Shown here piece by piece: positions 1-9,948 of a DNA stretch of 64,000 nt. Under the pieces are notes generated by a model. The model worked only from the letters and a program-made list of their open reading frames with translations, made no database searches and was not told where the DNA came from. Positions within the stretch are counted from its first letter, which is position 1. Each line of letters starts with the position of its first letter. Location of the stretch: NCBI RefSeq assembly GCF_040643435.1, contig NZ_JBEYUH010000007.1:228361-292360 (forward strand), in the 5' to 3' direction. The DNA comes from Rhodococcus sp040643435 (GTDB taxonomy: Bacteria > Actinomycetota > Actinomycetes > Mycobacteriales > Mycobacteriaceae). The position numbers were made by a program, and so were the translations under genes.

Positions 1-2
1 TC

Positions 3-269
3 ATCCGCGATCGCACGCCACCGGCCGAACCGTTCCGCGTAGCACTCACCGCCCCCGACGGTGAGTCGTGGGAATGGGGGCCGAGTGATGCGACGCAGTC
101 GGTCACCGGACCGGCTCTCGATTTCTGCCTGTTGGTCACCCAGCGCATCCACCGCGACGACACCAGCCTCGTCGCCGACGGCACCGACGCCGACGAATGG
201 CTCGGCCTGGCCCAGGCTTTCGCCGGGGCTCCCGGGACCGGGCGCGCACCTCTCTCGTCCGGTTCCTGA
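3..269 (+). CDS. TIGR03084-type metal-binding protein, C-terminal fragment
   Basis: The 3' end of a gene cut by the window edge; 88 codons are visible before the TGA. The fragment carries a DFCLLVTQRIHRDD-like stretch followed by a conserved acidic/Trp segment and AQAFAGAPGTGR. This resembles the C-terminus of the actinobacterial TIGR03084 family, which has a maleylpyruvate-isomerase/DinB-like fold. Family members often sit beside acyl-CoA dehydrogenases, and two follow here on the same strand 53 bp downstream, so it is probably the first gene of that operon. Its biochemical function is unknown. Confidence 0.7.
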   Translation: MRDRTPPAEPFRVALTAPDGESWEWGPSDATQSVTGPALDFCLLVTQRIHRDDTSLVADGTDADEWLGLAQAFAGAPGTGRAPLSSGS

Positions 270-322
270 GCGGACTCGCTCGCCGCCGGCCATCGCAACG
301 ACAGTTCGGAGACACCGTCAGT

Positions 323-1465
323 ATGTGGACCACACCCGAGCGCCGTGCGCTCCGCGAGACCGTCACCGGCTTCGTGAATCGCGAGATCCTTCCGTACCTC
401 GACGAGTGGGAGCGGGCGGGGGAGTTGCCCCGCGAACTGCATCGCACGGCTGCGAAAGTCGGTCTGCTGGGCGTCGGGTTCCCCGAGGAGGTCGGTGGTT
501 CCGGCGGAGACGGCGCAGACACGCTGACCGTTTGCGAGGCGTTCCACGAAGCGGGTGCCTCCGGAGGGGCGTTCTCGTCCCTGTTCACCTGCGGAATCGC
601 GCTTCCGCACCTCATCGCTGCCGGCGACCCCGGCCAGATCGACAGGTGGGTACGCCCCACGCTCGAAGGCGAACTCATCGGGTCGCTGGCAATCACCGAA
701 CCGGGTGGCGGCTCCGATGTCGGCCACCTCACCACTACAGCGGTGCGCGACGGTGATCACTACGTCGTCAACGGTGCCAAGACCTACATCACCTCGGGGT
801 GCCGAGCCGATTTCGTGGTCACGGCCGTCCGTACCGGAGGTCCCGGCGCCGGGGGAGTCTCGCTCCTCGTGATCGAGAAGGACAGCCCCGGATTCACGGT
901 CTCCCGCAAGCTCGACAAGATGGGCTGGCGCGCGTCGGACACCGCAGAGCTGTCCTTCTCCGACGTACGCGTCCCCGTCGGCAACCTCGTCGGTGCCGAG
1001 AACACGGGCTTCTGGCAGATCGCGCAAGGTTTCGTGTCCGAACGGATCGCCCTCGCCGCACAGGCCTATTCCGGTGCGCAGCGGTGTCTCGACCTGACGG
1101 TCGCCTGGTGCCGAACTCGCGAGACCTTCGGCCGGCCGCTGATCACCCGGCAGTCCGTGCAGCGCACGCTCTCCGAGATGACCCGTCGCATCGACGTCGC
1201 TCGCGTCTACACCCGATACGTCACCGAGCGGGCCGTCGCGGGCGAGACCGACCTGATCGCGGAGGTGTGTTTTGCGAAGAACACCGCCGTCGAGGCGGGG
1301 GAGTGGGTTGCGCATCAGGCGGTGCAATTGTTCGGCGGACTGGGTTACATGGCCGAATCCGAGGTCGAACGGCAGTACCGCGACATGCGCATCCTCGGCA
1401 TCGGCGGCGGCACCACCGAGATCCTCACCGAACTCGCAGCCAAGAGGCTGGGATACGGCGCCTGA
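323..1465 (+). CDS. acyl-CoA dehydrogenase
   Basis: A 380-residue flavin-dependent acyl-CoA dehydrogenase, normal length for the family. Visible family features are an N-terminal helical domain, the substrate/FAD loop ITEPGGGSDVGHL in the middle beta domain, and a C-terminal helical domain ending with QLFGGLGYM and an RDMRILGIGGGTTEI stretch. It should introduce an alpha,beta double bond into a CoA thioester and pass electrons to ETF. The ATG at 323 is chosen because it opens directly on the conserved N-terminus; upstream in-frame sequence overlaps the preceding gene. A second dehydrogenase lies 47 bp downstream, and the two are probably co-transcribed in a carboxylic-acid or branched-chain catabolic pathway whose substrate is not evident. 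Confidence 0.88.
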   Translation: MWTTPERRALRETVTGFVNREILPYLDEWERAGELPRELHRTAAKVGLLGVGFPEEVGGSGGDGADTLTVCEAFHEAGASGGAFSSLFTCGIALPHLIAAGDPGQIDRWVRPTLEGELIGSLAITEPGGGSDVGHLTTTAVRDGDHYVVNGAKTYITSGCRADFVVTAVRTGGPGAGGVSLLVIEKDSPGFTVSRKLDKMGWRASDTAELSFSDVRVPVGNLVGAENTGFWQIAQGFVSERIALAAQAYSGAQRCLDLTVAWCRTRETFGRPLITRQSVQRTLSEMTRRIDVARVYTRYVTERAVAGETDLIAEVCFAKNTAVEAGEWVAHQAVQLFGGLGYMAESEVERQYRDMRILGIGGGTTEILTELAAKRLGYGA

Positions 1466-1512
1466 TCCCACATCCGAAACAACCGCATCCGCAAACGACC
1501 GGAAGGCATCTT

Positions 1513-2673
1513 GTGAGCATCATCGAAACCGCCGAGCAGAAGGAACTGCGCGCTGCGGTGGCGGCGCTGGCAGAACGCTACAACTACGTCGACTACGTGC
1601 TCCCCAAGTCGCGCGAGCACCAGCCGCTCACCGAACTGTGGGCCGAGGCGTCCAAGCTCGGTTTCCTCGGCGTGAACCTCCCGGAGGAATACGGGGGCGG
1701 TGGCGCCGGCATCTACGAACTCGCACTCGTACAGGAGGAGCTCTCCGCCAAGGGGTGTGGCCTGCTGCTCGTGGTGGTCTCACCCGCGATCTGCGGAACG
1801 ATCATCTCCAAGTACGGCACCGAGGCCCAGAAGCAGCAGTGGCTCCCGGGCCTCGCCGACGGCTCGCGCATCATGGCCTTCGGTATCACCGAGGCCGACG
1901 CCGGTTCCAACTCGCACAACATCACCACCATCGCGCGCCGCGACGGTGACGACTGGATCCTCTCGGGCAGCAAGGTGTACATCTCCGGTGTCGACCAGGC
2001 CGACGCCGTGCTCGTGGTCTCCCGGACCGAGGATGCCAAGACGGGCAAGCTCCGCCCCGCCCTGTTCATCGTGCCGACCGATGCGCCGGGGTTCACCAAG
2101 ACCCCGATGGAGATGGACATCCTCGAGCCCGACTACCAGTTCTCCCTCTTCTTCGACGACGTGCGCCTTCCCGCCGACGCCCTCGTCGGCGAGCCGGAGG
2201 CCGCACTGATGCAGCTGTTCGCCGGGCTGAATCCCGAACGGATCATGGGTGCGGCGATGGCGGTCGGCATGGGCCGGTACGCCCTCGATGCCGCGGTGCG
2301 CTACGCCAACGAGCGCACCGTGTGGAAACAGCCCATCGGGGCGCATCAGGGCATCGCGCACCCGCTGGCACAGCGGAAGATCGAACTCGAACTCGCCAAG
2401 CTCATGATGCAGAAGGCCGCCGCCCTCTACGACGGCGGTGACGACTTCGGTGCCGCAGAGGCCGCGAACATGGCCAAGTACGCCGCGGGGGAGGCTGCGA
2501 TCGCCGCCCTGGACCAGGCGATCCAGACTCACGGCGGCGCCGGGCTGACCCGTGAGTACGGTCTTGCGGCGATGCTGGGCGCCGCGCGGATCGCGCGCGT
2601 GGCACCGGTCAGCCGGGAGATGATCCTCAACTTTGTGGCCCAGCATTCGCTCGGCTTGCCGAAGTCGTACTAG
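1513..2673 (+). CDS. acyl-CoA dehydrogenase
   Basis: A 386-residue acyl-CoA dehydrogenase paralogue of the preceding gene. It shows NLPEEYGGGGAG near the N-terminus, the FGITEADAGSNSHN loop in the beta domain and IQTHGGAGLTREYGL in the C-terminal domain. The start is taken as GTG 1513, which gives MSIIETAEQKEL and a full-length family N-terminus; reading further upstream runs into the previous gene. It is translated from the same strand as its neighbour with a short gap, so a two-dehydrogenase operon is likely. It could form a heteromeric enzyme with its neighbour, as some actinobacterial FadE pairs do, but that is inference. Confidence 0.88.
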   Translation: MSIIETAEQKELRAAVAALAERYNYVDYVLPKSREHQPLTELWAEASKLGFLGVNLPEEYGGGGAGIYELALVQEELSAKGCGLLLVVVSPAICGTIISKYGTEAQKQQWLPGLADGSRIMAFGITEADAGSNSHNITTIARRDGDDWILSGSKVYISGVDQADAVLVVSRTEDAKTGKLRPALFIVPTDAPGFTKTPMEMDILEPDYQFSLFFDDVRLPADALVGEPEAALMQLFAGLNPERIMGAAMAVGMGRYALDAAVRYANERTVWKQPIGAHQGIAHPLAQRKIELELAKLMMQKAAALYDGGDDFGAAEAANMAKYAAGEAAIAALDQAIQTHGGAGLTREYGLAAMLGAARIARVAPVSREMILNFVAQHSLGLPKSY

Positions 2674-3268
2674 ACCGTGGCCTCGGACTCCGGAATCCCG
2701 GAGTCCGAGGGCAGGAGGGGTCCTGGTCGATCCGGCAGAGCAGAGTCTGCAGCAGGAAATCGAGAGACCATCGCAGCGAGCTCACGTCCTGCAGGGGCAG
2801 GCTCTGCTGGTATCCCACGAGCGAGTACAGGGCTGTGCGGGCGAACTGCTCCGCCGTTTCCTTCGGTCCGAGAATGGGTGCCACCGCTTCGGCCACCACG
2901 GCGTAGCGGAGTTCGTCCACCTGGCACTGCACCTCGTGGACTCTCGGGTCGCTGTGCGCCCAACCTCGGATGGCGGACTCGGCGGAGTGCGGCAGTCCGC
3001 ATGCGAAGTCGATGAGCAACCGAAGTCGTCGGGGCATCGAACCTTCGAGGCGCGCCGCGGCAGTGAGCTGGAGAGTCTGGTGCTCGAGCCAGTGCTGGAG
3101 GAATTCTTCCTTGAAGTGCCTCCAGCTCTCGAAATAGTTGTAGAACGAGCCGGTCGTCACCTCCAGGTGACTGCACAGTCTCGCCTGCTTCAGTCCGGCA
3201 TGGTCGTTGGTGGCCAGGATGGCCAAGGCGGCGTCGAAGTAGTCCTCGCGCCTGACGATGGTCGCCAC
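2627..3268 (-). CDS. TetR/AcrR family transcriptional regulator
   Basis: A 213-residue regulator. Residues about 5-50 form a TetR-type helix-turn-helix (YFDAALAIL, then LCSHLEVTTGSFYNYFESW). GTG 3268 is preferred over upstream ATG codons because AAAGGGGAG sits six bases before it. It is convergent with the acyl-CoA dehydrogenase operon and overlaps its last codons by 47 bp. The last 35 or so residues (Pro/Arg/Ser-rich) are read through the terminator hairpin and look non-conserved, so the functional protein may be shorter. It probably controls the adjacent dehydrogenases or the divergent TetR gene; no ligand can be deduced. Confidence 0.8.
   Translation of the reverse strand: MATIVRREDYFDAALAILATNDHAGLKQARLCSHLEVTTGSFYNYFESWRHFKEEFLQHWLEHQTLQLTAAARLEGSMPRRLRLLIDFACGLPHSAESAIRGWAHSDPRVHEVQCQVDELRYAVVAEAVAPILGPKETAEQFARTALYSLVGYQQSLPLQDVSSLRWSLDFLLQTLLCRIDQDPSCPRTPGFRSPRPRSSTTSASRANAGPQS
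2681..2710. terminator. bidirectional hairpin between acyl-CoA dehydrogenase and TetR gene
   Basis: A perfect 13-bp inverted repeat (CCTCGGACTCCGG / CCGGAGTCCGAGG) with a four-base AATC loop starts 7 bp after the dehydrogenase stop. It has no T-tract, which is common in GC-rich actinobacteria. It lies inside the C-terminal codons of the convergent TetR reading frame. Confidence 0.75.
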
Positions 3269-3303
3269 TAGGTGCTCCCCTTTCACCCCGACCTGATCTA
3301 TGA

Positions 3304-3345
3304 GTGTACGGATGATGAGCTTTGCGTACGGTTCTGTGGTGTACG
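3304..3345. promoter_or_regulatory. repeated GTACG elements between divergent TetR genes
   Basis: Three near-identical G(T/C)GTACG boxes begin at 3304, 3324 and 3339 in the 128-bp space between two divergent TetR genes. They are plausible regulator contacts, but spacing is irregular (20 and 15 bp) and no clean palindrome is visible. Confidence 0.3.
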
Positions 3346-3396
3346 TATACCCGTTCGGCATGAGAACAGTCGTGACGGGACGAGGAGGTCGACGCG

Positions 3397-4026
3397 ATGG
3401 TCCGGGAGCCGAAGCAGGACCGCAGTCGCGCCACGCGGCGGCGACTGCTCGAAGCGACGATCGATTGCCTCGCCGAGTCGGGATGGGCCGCAACCACAGT
3501 GGGGGTAGTGGCCGAACGGGCGGGAGTTTCGCGTGGAGCGACCCAGCATCACTTCCCCACCCGCGAGGATCTCATCACCGCGGCGCTCGAGTTCATGTTC
3601 GACAGCCGTATCGAACGCGTGCGCACCGAAACGTTCGATGTGCCGGGCGGTGTGACCCGCACGGAAGCGGTCGTCGAGCGGATCGTCGACCAGTGCACCG
3701 GCAACATGTTCAAAGCTGCTCTGCAGGTGTGGACGGCTGCGGCAGCCGACCCCGCGTTGCGTGAAATGCTCCTGCCGCTCGAGGAGAAGTTCGGGCGTGT
3801 CTCGCACGCCGTGGCCGTCGAGCAGCTGCGCGCCGACGACACCGATCCGGTTGTCCACCGGATGGTCCAGGCGACATTGGATCTCGCGCGGGGCCTGGGT
3901 CTGGCCGACGTGTTGACGGACGACTCGTCCCGTCGACGCGAGATCGTCCGGCACTGGGCCACACAGCTCGATGCGGTGCTGGACGAGTCCAGGAGTCGCC
4001 GCACGCAGGCGGGTTCGGCTCGGTAG
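3397..4026 (+). CDS. TetR/AcrR family transcriptional regulator
   Basis: A 209-residue TetR protein. It has a basic N-terminus (DRSRATRRRLLEA), the helix-turn-helix VVAERAGVSRGATQHHFPTREDL at about residues 37-59, and a helical ligand-binding domain. ATG 3397 follows GACGAGGAGG. The gene is divergent from another TetR gene, the usual arrangement for autoregulation and cross-regulation. It precedes two lipoprotein genes by only 10 bp, so it may be co-transcribed with them. The ligand is unknown. Confidence 0.85.
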   Translation: MVREPKQDRSRATRRRLLEATIDCLAESGWAATTVGVVAERAGVSRGATQHHFPTREDLITAALEFMFDSRIERVRTETFDVPGGVTRTEAVVERIVDQCTGNMFKAALQVWTAAAADPALREMLLPLEEKFGRVSHAVAVEQLRADDTDPVVHRMVQATLDLARGLGLADVLTDDSSRRREIVRHWATQLDAVLDESRSRRTQAGSAR

Positions 4027-4036
4027 TCTTCCGGCC

Positions 4037-4588
4037 ATGCCTGGCCTGCGTATCGGAAGGACGACGGCTGTCGTGGTGACGGCCGCGGCCGTCGGCCTCG
4101 GTGCAGTGGCATGCGGGGAATCCGGCGACGCCGGGCAGTCCGCAGCTCCGGCGACCTCGTCCGTGACCCGGCCCGGTCCGTTGTTCGACGAGTGCGGCGC
4201 CCTCTCCGACGACGAGGTGGCGGCAGCCTTCGGTCTCGGAGCGTTCACCACGGTGACGCGCAATTCGGTGGGTTGCCAGTGGGAGAATTTCGTCGGTGGT
4301 CCCAGCGTGAGCTTCTCGTGGTATCGGGGAAGTCCCATCGGTCGTGAACGCGCCGGCTCGGATCTCATCGGCAGGCCCGCCGTGGACGTCGAGATCGGCG
4401 GACGAGCCGGATTCATGGGGTCCTATCAGAACGAGATCGGGCAGACCACCCTGTGTGAGATCGGCGTGGACTTCGGGGGCGACTTCATTCACTGGTCGAT
4501 CTCGTACTCGAACTTCACACCCGCCGCGGACGCATGTGTGGTCGCACGCGACCTGGCGACGACGAGCGTCGAGAGGGTGCAGAAATGA
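4037..4588 (+). CDS. DUF3558 family lipoprotein
   Basis: A 183-residue secreted lipoprotein. The N-terminus has a basic stretch, a hydrophobic core and a lipobox ending AVAC at about residue 27, so it should be anchored outside the membrane. The mature part has the family pattern CGALSDDEV...GCQWENF...FSWYRGS with paired cysteines, typical of DUF3558, which is widespread in mycolic-acid bacteria and of unknown function. Its stop overlaps the start of the next gene, a paralogue, by 4 bp (ATGA), showing translational coupling. Confidence 0.8.
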   Translation: MPGLRIGRTTAVVVTAAAVGLGAVACGESGDAGQSAAPATSSVTRPGPLFDECGALSDDEVAAAFGLGAFTTVTRNSVGCQWENFVGGPSVSFSWYRGSPIGRERAGSDLIGRPAVDVEIGGRAGFMGSYQNEIGQTTLCEIGVDFGGDFIHWSISYSNFTPAADACVVARDLATTSVERVQK

Positions 4589-5136
4589 CCGGCGAGCGGG
4601 TCCGCGCCTGCGCTACCGGTCTGGCCGGCCTGCTGACGGTGTCGGCTCTGCTCACCGGTTGCACGCGCAGCATCGAAGGGCAACCGGTGCCGGAGGGTGC
4701 GGGCGGCGGTGCCGGTGGTGGGGGTACCGAGTACACCCGGCTGCTGACCGAGTGCGATGCGGTCGCCGACGAGAAAATCGCCGAAGCAGTGGGTGCGGAT
4801 TTCGTCTATCGCGGATTCTTCGGCGCGATCTGCCGGTGGGACGGCGAAGGACCCACCGGAGTAGTGAAAATCACGTTCAACTGGTTCGAGACAGGTTCAC
4901 TCGATCACGAACGGGCCGCCGGTGAGGGGCTCGGGTACGAGATCGAGGACACCACGATCGAAGGCCGGCGGGCTCTGCAGATGCGCCGACCGGGTGATCC
5001 CCTGTCGTGTGGGGTCAGTTCCGGCGCCTCGACGACAGGCATCTTCGGTTGGTGGGTGCAATACACCTCCGGAGGAATGGACCCCTGCGAAGCTGCTGCT
5101 ACGTTGGCTCGGCTCACCCTGAACCTCAGCAGTTGA
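4585..5136 (+). CDS. DUF3558 family lipoprotein
   Basis: A 183-residue paralogue of the previous lipoprotein. Its signal peptide ends in a LLTGC lipobox at about residue 26, followed by a Gly-rich linker (GAGGGAGGGG). The folded domain repeats the pattern CDAVADEKI...ICRWDGEG...FNWFETGS. The start is fixed by the ATGA overlap with the upstream gene. The pair probably arose by tandem duplication and may work as a heterodimer at the cell envelope; function is unknown. Confidence 0.8.
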   Translation: MTGERVRACATGLAGLLTVSALLTGCTRSIEGQPVPEGAGGGAGGGGTEYTRLLTECDAVADEKIAEAVGADFVYRGFFGAICRWDGEGPTGVVKITFNWFETGSLDHERAAGEGLGYEIEDTTIEGRRALQMRRPGDPLSCGVSSGASTTGIFGWWVQYTSGGMDPCEAAATLARLTLNLSS

Positions 5137-5459
5137 CGGTGTGGGCGGATCCTCGGAGAAGAGCGCCGCATCACTTTGACCTCATGCGCGCCCGACGGGT
5201 ATCGTTGTGGGTCGTGTCCGGCATGCCCGGGCCGGTCTGTGTGCCTATGCGAGGTAGTGCCGTGCGCGCGGTCTGTAGAAATCTGCAGGTGCGAGCCCCC
5301 GGCTGCCTGTGTGGGGGTACGCGACACACCCGACCTCGTGTGCACACGAGGGGCGAGTGAGGGGCAGCAGCTTTCTTGCCCCAACCGATGGATCCCTAAT
5401 TTCAGAACAGCCGAGGTTGCTCGTAGTGAGCAGCTTCAGACAACGAAGAAAGCCGGTTA
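5137..5459 (+). other. str operon upstream region and leader
   Basis: 323 bp without a gene. It contains the likely rpsL promoter (5176-5205) and then an untranslated leader of roughly 250 nt before rpsL. No riboswitch or protein-binding fold was recognised. The Shine-Dalgarno of rpsL is weak (GAAGAAAG). Confidence 0.5.
5176..5205 (+). promoter_or_regulatory. candidate promoter of the str operon
   Basis: TTGACC at 5176-5181 and TATCGT at 5200-5205 are separated by 18 bp, close to the SigA consensus of actinobacteria. They stand upstream of the ribosomal genes with no competing gene. Assigned by pattern only. Confidence 0.5.
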
Positions 5460-5834
5460 ATGCCAACCATCAATCAGCTGGTCCGCAAGGGCCGCCGCGA
5501 CAAGGCCACCAAGGTCAAGAGCGCGGCGCTCAAGGGCAGCCCCCAGCGCCGCGGCGTGTGCACTCGCGTGTACACCACCACCCCGAAGAAGCCGAACTCG
5601 GCTCTGCGGAAGGTCGCCCGTGTGCGCCTGACCTCTCAGGTCGAGGTCACCGCCTACATCCCCGGTGAGGGCCACAACCTCCAGGAGCACTCGATGGTGC
5701 TCGTGCGTGGCGGTCGTGTGAAGGACCTCCCGGGTGTGCGCTACAAGATCATCCGCGGTTCGCTCGACACCCAGGGTGTCAAGAACCGCAAGCAGGCTCG
5801 CAGCCGCTACGGAGCGAAGAAGGAGAAGGGCTGA
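5460..5834 (+). CDS. rpsL: 30S ribosomal protein S12
   Basis: A 124-residue ribosomal protein S12 with the hallmark segment TTTPKKPNSALRK (about residues 39-51) and GRVKDLPGVRYK (about 85-96). It sits at the decoding centre of the small subunit. Lys43 and Lys88, whose substitution gives streptomycin resistance in mycobacteria, are both the sensitive wild-type residues. It is first in the str operon and overlaps rpsG by one base (TGATG). Confidence 0.98.
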   Translation: MPTINQLVRKGRRDKATKVKSAALKGSPQRRGVCTRVYTTTPKKPNSALRKVARVRLTSQVEVTAYIPGEGHNLQEHSMVLVRGGRVKDLPGVRYKIIRGSLDTQGVKNRKQARSRYGAKKEKG

Positions 5835-6304
5835 TGCCACGTAAAGGTCCCGCTCCCAAGCGCCCGTTGATCGCCGATCCGGTCTACGGATCGCCGCTGG
5901 TCACCCAGCTGGTCAACAAGATCCTTCTGGACGGCAAGAAGTCCACCGCCGAGCGCATCGTCTACCAGGCGCTCGAGCAGGCACGCGAGAAGACCGGCAC
6001 GGATCCGGTCGTCACCCTCAAGCGCGCGCTGGACAACGTCAAGCCCGCCCTCGAGGTTCGCAGCCGCCGCGTCGGTGGCGCCACCTACCAGGTGCCGGTC
6101 GAGGTTCGCCCCGGTCGTTCCACCACCCTCGCGCTGCGCTGGCTGGTGACCTTCGCGCGTCAGCGTCGCGAGAAGACCATGGTCGAGCGGCTCGCCAACG
6201 AGCTCCTCGACGCGAGCAACGGCCTCGGCGCATCCGTGAAGCGCCGCGAGGACACGCACAAGATGGCTGAAGCCAACAAGGCGTTCGCGCACTACCGCTG
6301 GTGA
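5834..6304 (+). CDS. rpsG: 30S ribosomal protein S7
   Basis: A 156-residue ribosomal protein S7, standard length, beginning MPRKGPAPKRPL and containing the conserved core LVNKILLDGKKSTAERIVY and VEVRPGRSTTLALRWLV. It nucleates assembly of the 30S head by binding 16S rRNA. Its start overlaps the rpsL stop. A strong hairpin follows and may reduce read-through into fusA. Confidence 0.98.
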   Translation: MPRKGPAPKRPLIADPVYGSPLVTQLVNKILLDGKKSTAERIVYQALEQAREKTGTDPVVTLKRALDNVKPALEVRSRRVGGATYQVPVEVRPGRSTTLALRWLVTFARQRREKTMVERLANELLDASNGLGASVKRREDTHKMAEANKAFAHYRW

Positions 6305-6310
6305 GTCGAC

Positions 6311-6350
6311 GCCGGCCGGGAGGCCTGTCATCACGGACCTCCCGGCCGGC
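6311..6350 (+). terminator. intercistronic hairpin between rpsG and fusA
   Basis: A 13-bp perfect stem (GCCGGCCGGGAGG / CCTCCCGGCCGGC) with a 14-nt loop lies just after the rpsG stop. It may act as a partial terminator or an mRNA-stability element that sets the ratio of ribosomal proteins to elongation factors. Confidence 0.55.
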
Positions 6351-6449
6351 TGCTCGCACAACTGTGTCGGTCCCGTAAAGGCCGGCTGACAACACAAGAA
6401 CATGTGGTCCGCACCCAAGGACCGACACGAGCTACGAGCGGGGTTACCT

Positions 6450-8552
6450 GTGGCACAGGAAGTGCTGACCGACCTGAACAAGGTCCGCAATATCGGCATC
6501 ATGGCGCACATCGATGCCGGCAAGACCACCACCACCGAGCGCATCCTCTTCTACACCGGTGTCAATTACAAGATCGGTGAGACCCACGACGGTGCCTCGA
6601 CCACCGACTGGATGGAGCAGGAGAAGGAGCGGGGTATCACCATCACCTCCGCTGCCGTGACCTGCTTCTGGAACAAGAACCAGATCAACATCATCGACAC
6701 CCCCGGCCACGTCGACTTCACGGTCGAGGTCGAGCGGTCGCTGCGCGTCCTCGACGGCGCGGTCGCCGTGTTCGACGGCAAGGAGGGCGTCGAGCCCCAG
6801 TCCGAGCAGGTCTGGCGACAGGCTGCCAAGTACGACGTCCCGCGCATCTGCTTCGTCAACAAGATGGACAAGATGGGCGCGGACTTCTACTTCACCGTGC
6901 AGACGATCATCGACCGCCTCGGAGCGAAGCCGCTGGTTCTGCAGCTTCCCATCGGTGCCGAGGACAACTTCGACGGTGTCGTCGACCTCGTCGAGATGAA
7001 GGCCATCACCTGGCGCGGCGTCACCGAGATCGGTGCCGAGCCGACCATCGAGGAGATCCCGGCCGATCTCGCCGACAAGGCTGCCGAGTACCGCGAGAAG
7101 CTGCTCGAGACGGTCGCCGAGTCCGACGAAGAGCTCATGGAGAAGTACTTCGGCGGCGAAGAGCTCACCGTCGACGAGATCAAGGGCGCCATCCGCAAGC
7201 TGACGGTCGCCTCCGAGCTGTACCCGGTGCTCTGCGGCTCCGCGTTCAAGAACAAGGGCATCCAGCCCATGCTCGACGCGGTCATCGACTACCTGCCGAA
7301 CCCGCTCGACATCGGCGACGTCATCGGCCACGCGGTCGGTAACGAAGAAGAGGAGATGCGTCGTAAGCCCTCGAAGGACGAGCCGTTCTCCGCGCTCGCC
7401 TTCAAGATCGCTGCGCACCCCTTCTTCGGCAAGCTGACCTTCGTCCGCGTGTACTCCGGCCGGATCGACTCGGGCACCCAGGTGCTCAACTCGACCAAGG
7501 GCAAGAAGGAACGCGTCGGCAAGCTGTTCCAGATGCATGCCAACAAGGAGAACCCGGTCGACGAGGCCGTGGCCGGCCACATCTACGCGATGATCGGCCT
7601 GAAGGACACCACGACCGGCGACACCCTGTGCGCGCAGGACGCCCCGATCGTGCTCGAGTCCATGACCTTCCCGGACCCGGTCATCCAGGTCTCCATCGAG
7701 CCGAAGTCGAAGGCCGACCAGGAGAAGCTGTCGACGGCTATCCAGAAGCTCGCCGAAGAGGACCCGACCTTCTCGGTCGAGCTCGACGACGAGACCGGCC
7801 AGACCGTCATCGGCGGTATGGGCGAGCTCCACCTCGACATCCTCGTCGATCGCATGAAGCGCGAGTTCAAGGTCGAGGCCAACGTCGGCAAGCCGCAGGT
7901 CGCCTACCGCGAGACGATCACCAAGCCGGTCGAGAAGCTCGAGTTCACGCACAAGAAGCAGACCGGTGGATCCGGCCAGTTCGCGAAGGTCATCATCGGC
8001 CTCGAGCCCTTCGTGGGCGAGGACGGCGCGACCTACGAGTTCGAGAACAAGGTCACCGGCGGTCGCATCCCCCGCGAGTACATCCCCTCGGTGGACGCGG
8101 GTGCTCAGGACGCCATGCAGTACGGTGTGCTCGCCGGCTACCCGCTGGTGAACCTGAAGGTCACCCTCATCGACGGTGCGTACCACGACGTCGACTCGTC
8201 CGAAATGGCGTTCAAGATCGCAGGCTCGCAGGCACTGAAGGAAGCGGCCCGCAAGGCTGCCCCGGTGATCCTCGAGCCTCTGATGGCGGTCGAGGTCACC
8301 ACCCCCGAGGACTACATGGGTGAAGTGATCGGCGACCTGAACTCCCGCCGTGGCCAGATCCAGGCCATGGAGGAACGCAGTGGTGCCCGTGTCGTGAAGG
8401 CGCTGGTTCCGCTCTCGGAGATGTTCGGTTACATCGGTGATCTGCGGTCGAAGACCCAGGGCCGCGCGAACTTCTCCATGGTGTTCGATTCCTACGCAGA
8501 GGTTCCCTCGAACGTCTCGAAGGAAATCATCGCCAAGGCGACCGGAGAGTAG
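6450..8552 (+). CDS. fusA: translation elongation factor G
   Basis: A 700-residue EF-G GTPase that drives ribosomal translocation and, with RRF, ribosome recycling. Visible GTP-binding motifs are AHIDAGKTTT (P-loop), DTPGHVDF and NKMD. The later domains include GGMGELHLDI and the C-terminal LSEMFGYIGDLRSKTQGRANFSM region. GTG 6450 is chosen because it gives the universal start MAQEVLTDLNKVRNIG; the in-frame ATG 48 bp upstream would add a non-conserved extension. It is third gene of the str operon. Confidence 0.97.
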   Translation: MAQEVLTDLNKVRNIGIMAHIDAGKTTTTERILFYTGVNYKIGETHDGASTTDWMEQEKERGITITSAAVTCFWNKNQINIIDTPGHVDFTVEVERSLRVLDGAVAVFDGKEGVEPQSEQVWRQAAKYDVPRICFVNKMDKMGADFYFTVQTIIDRLGAKPLVLQLPIGAEDNFDGVVDLVEMKAITWRGVTEIGAEPTIEEIPADLADKAAEYREKLLETVAESDEELMEKYFGGEELTVDEIKGAIRKLTVASELYPVLCGSAFKNKGIQPMLDAVIDYLPNPLDIGDVIGHAVGNEEEEMRRKPSKDEPFSALAFKIAAHPFFGKLTFVRVYSGRIDSGTQVLNSTKGKKERVGKLFQMHANKENPVDEAVAGHIYAMIGLKDTTTGDTLCAQDAPIVLESMTFPDPVIQVSIEPKSKADQEKLSTAIQKLAEEDPTFSVELDDETGQTVIGGMGELHLDILVDRMKREFKVEANVGKPQVAYRETITKPVEKLEFTHKKQTGGSGQFAKVIIGLEPFVGEDGATYEFENKVTGGRIPREYIPSVDAGAQDAMQYGVLAGYPLVNLKVTLIDGAYHDVDSSEMAFKIAGSQALKEAARKAAPVILEPLMAVEVTTPEDYMGEVIGDLNSRRGQIQAMEERSGARVVKALVPLSEMFGYIGDLRSKTQGRANFSMVFDSYAEVPSNVSKEIIAKATGE

Positions 8553-8644
8553 CCTTCGGGTTATCCCTCGGTCACCTGCACGACCAAGTAATACAAACCG
8601 CACTGCTGCATACTGCAAGCAACAACAGTCCAGGAGGACATCCA

Positions 8645-9835
<1,191 letters not shown>

Positions 9836-9874
9836 TCTGACAGCTCACCGAAGCGGGTAGCGCCCGCTGACGCT

Positions 9875-9910
9875 CGAACGGCGTCCACCCTCCTGGGTGG
9901 GCGCCGTTCG
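9875..9910 (+). terminator. str operon terminator
   Basis: A 16-bp stem (CGAACGGCGTCCACCC pairing with GGGTGGGCGCCGTTCG, one T-G wobble) with loop TCCT, 40 bp after the tuf stop, followed by a short T-containing stretch. Confidence 0.85.
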
Positions 9911-9948
9911 GCGTTTCGCGGTTGTGCCGCCCGCTCGGTCGTGGTGCT

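Noticed and set aside
6444..8618. 724-codon open frame antisense to fusA
   Set aside because: Mirror of strongly biased fusA codons; fusA is certain, and the antisense protein has no known family features.
8553..8644. tRNA gene between fusA and tuf
   Set aside because: No cloverleaf or conserved T-loop could be recognised; only a plausible secondary promoter region.
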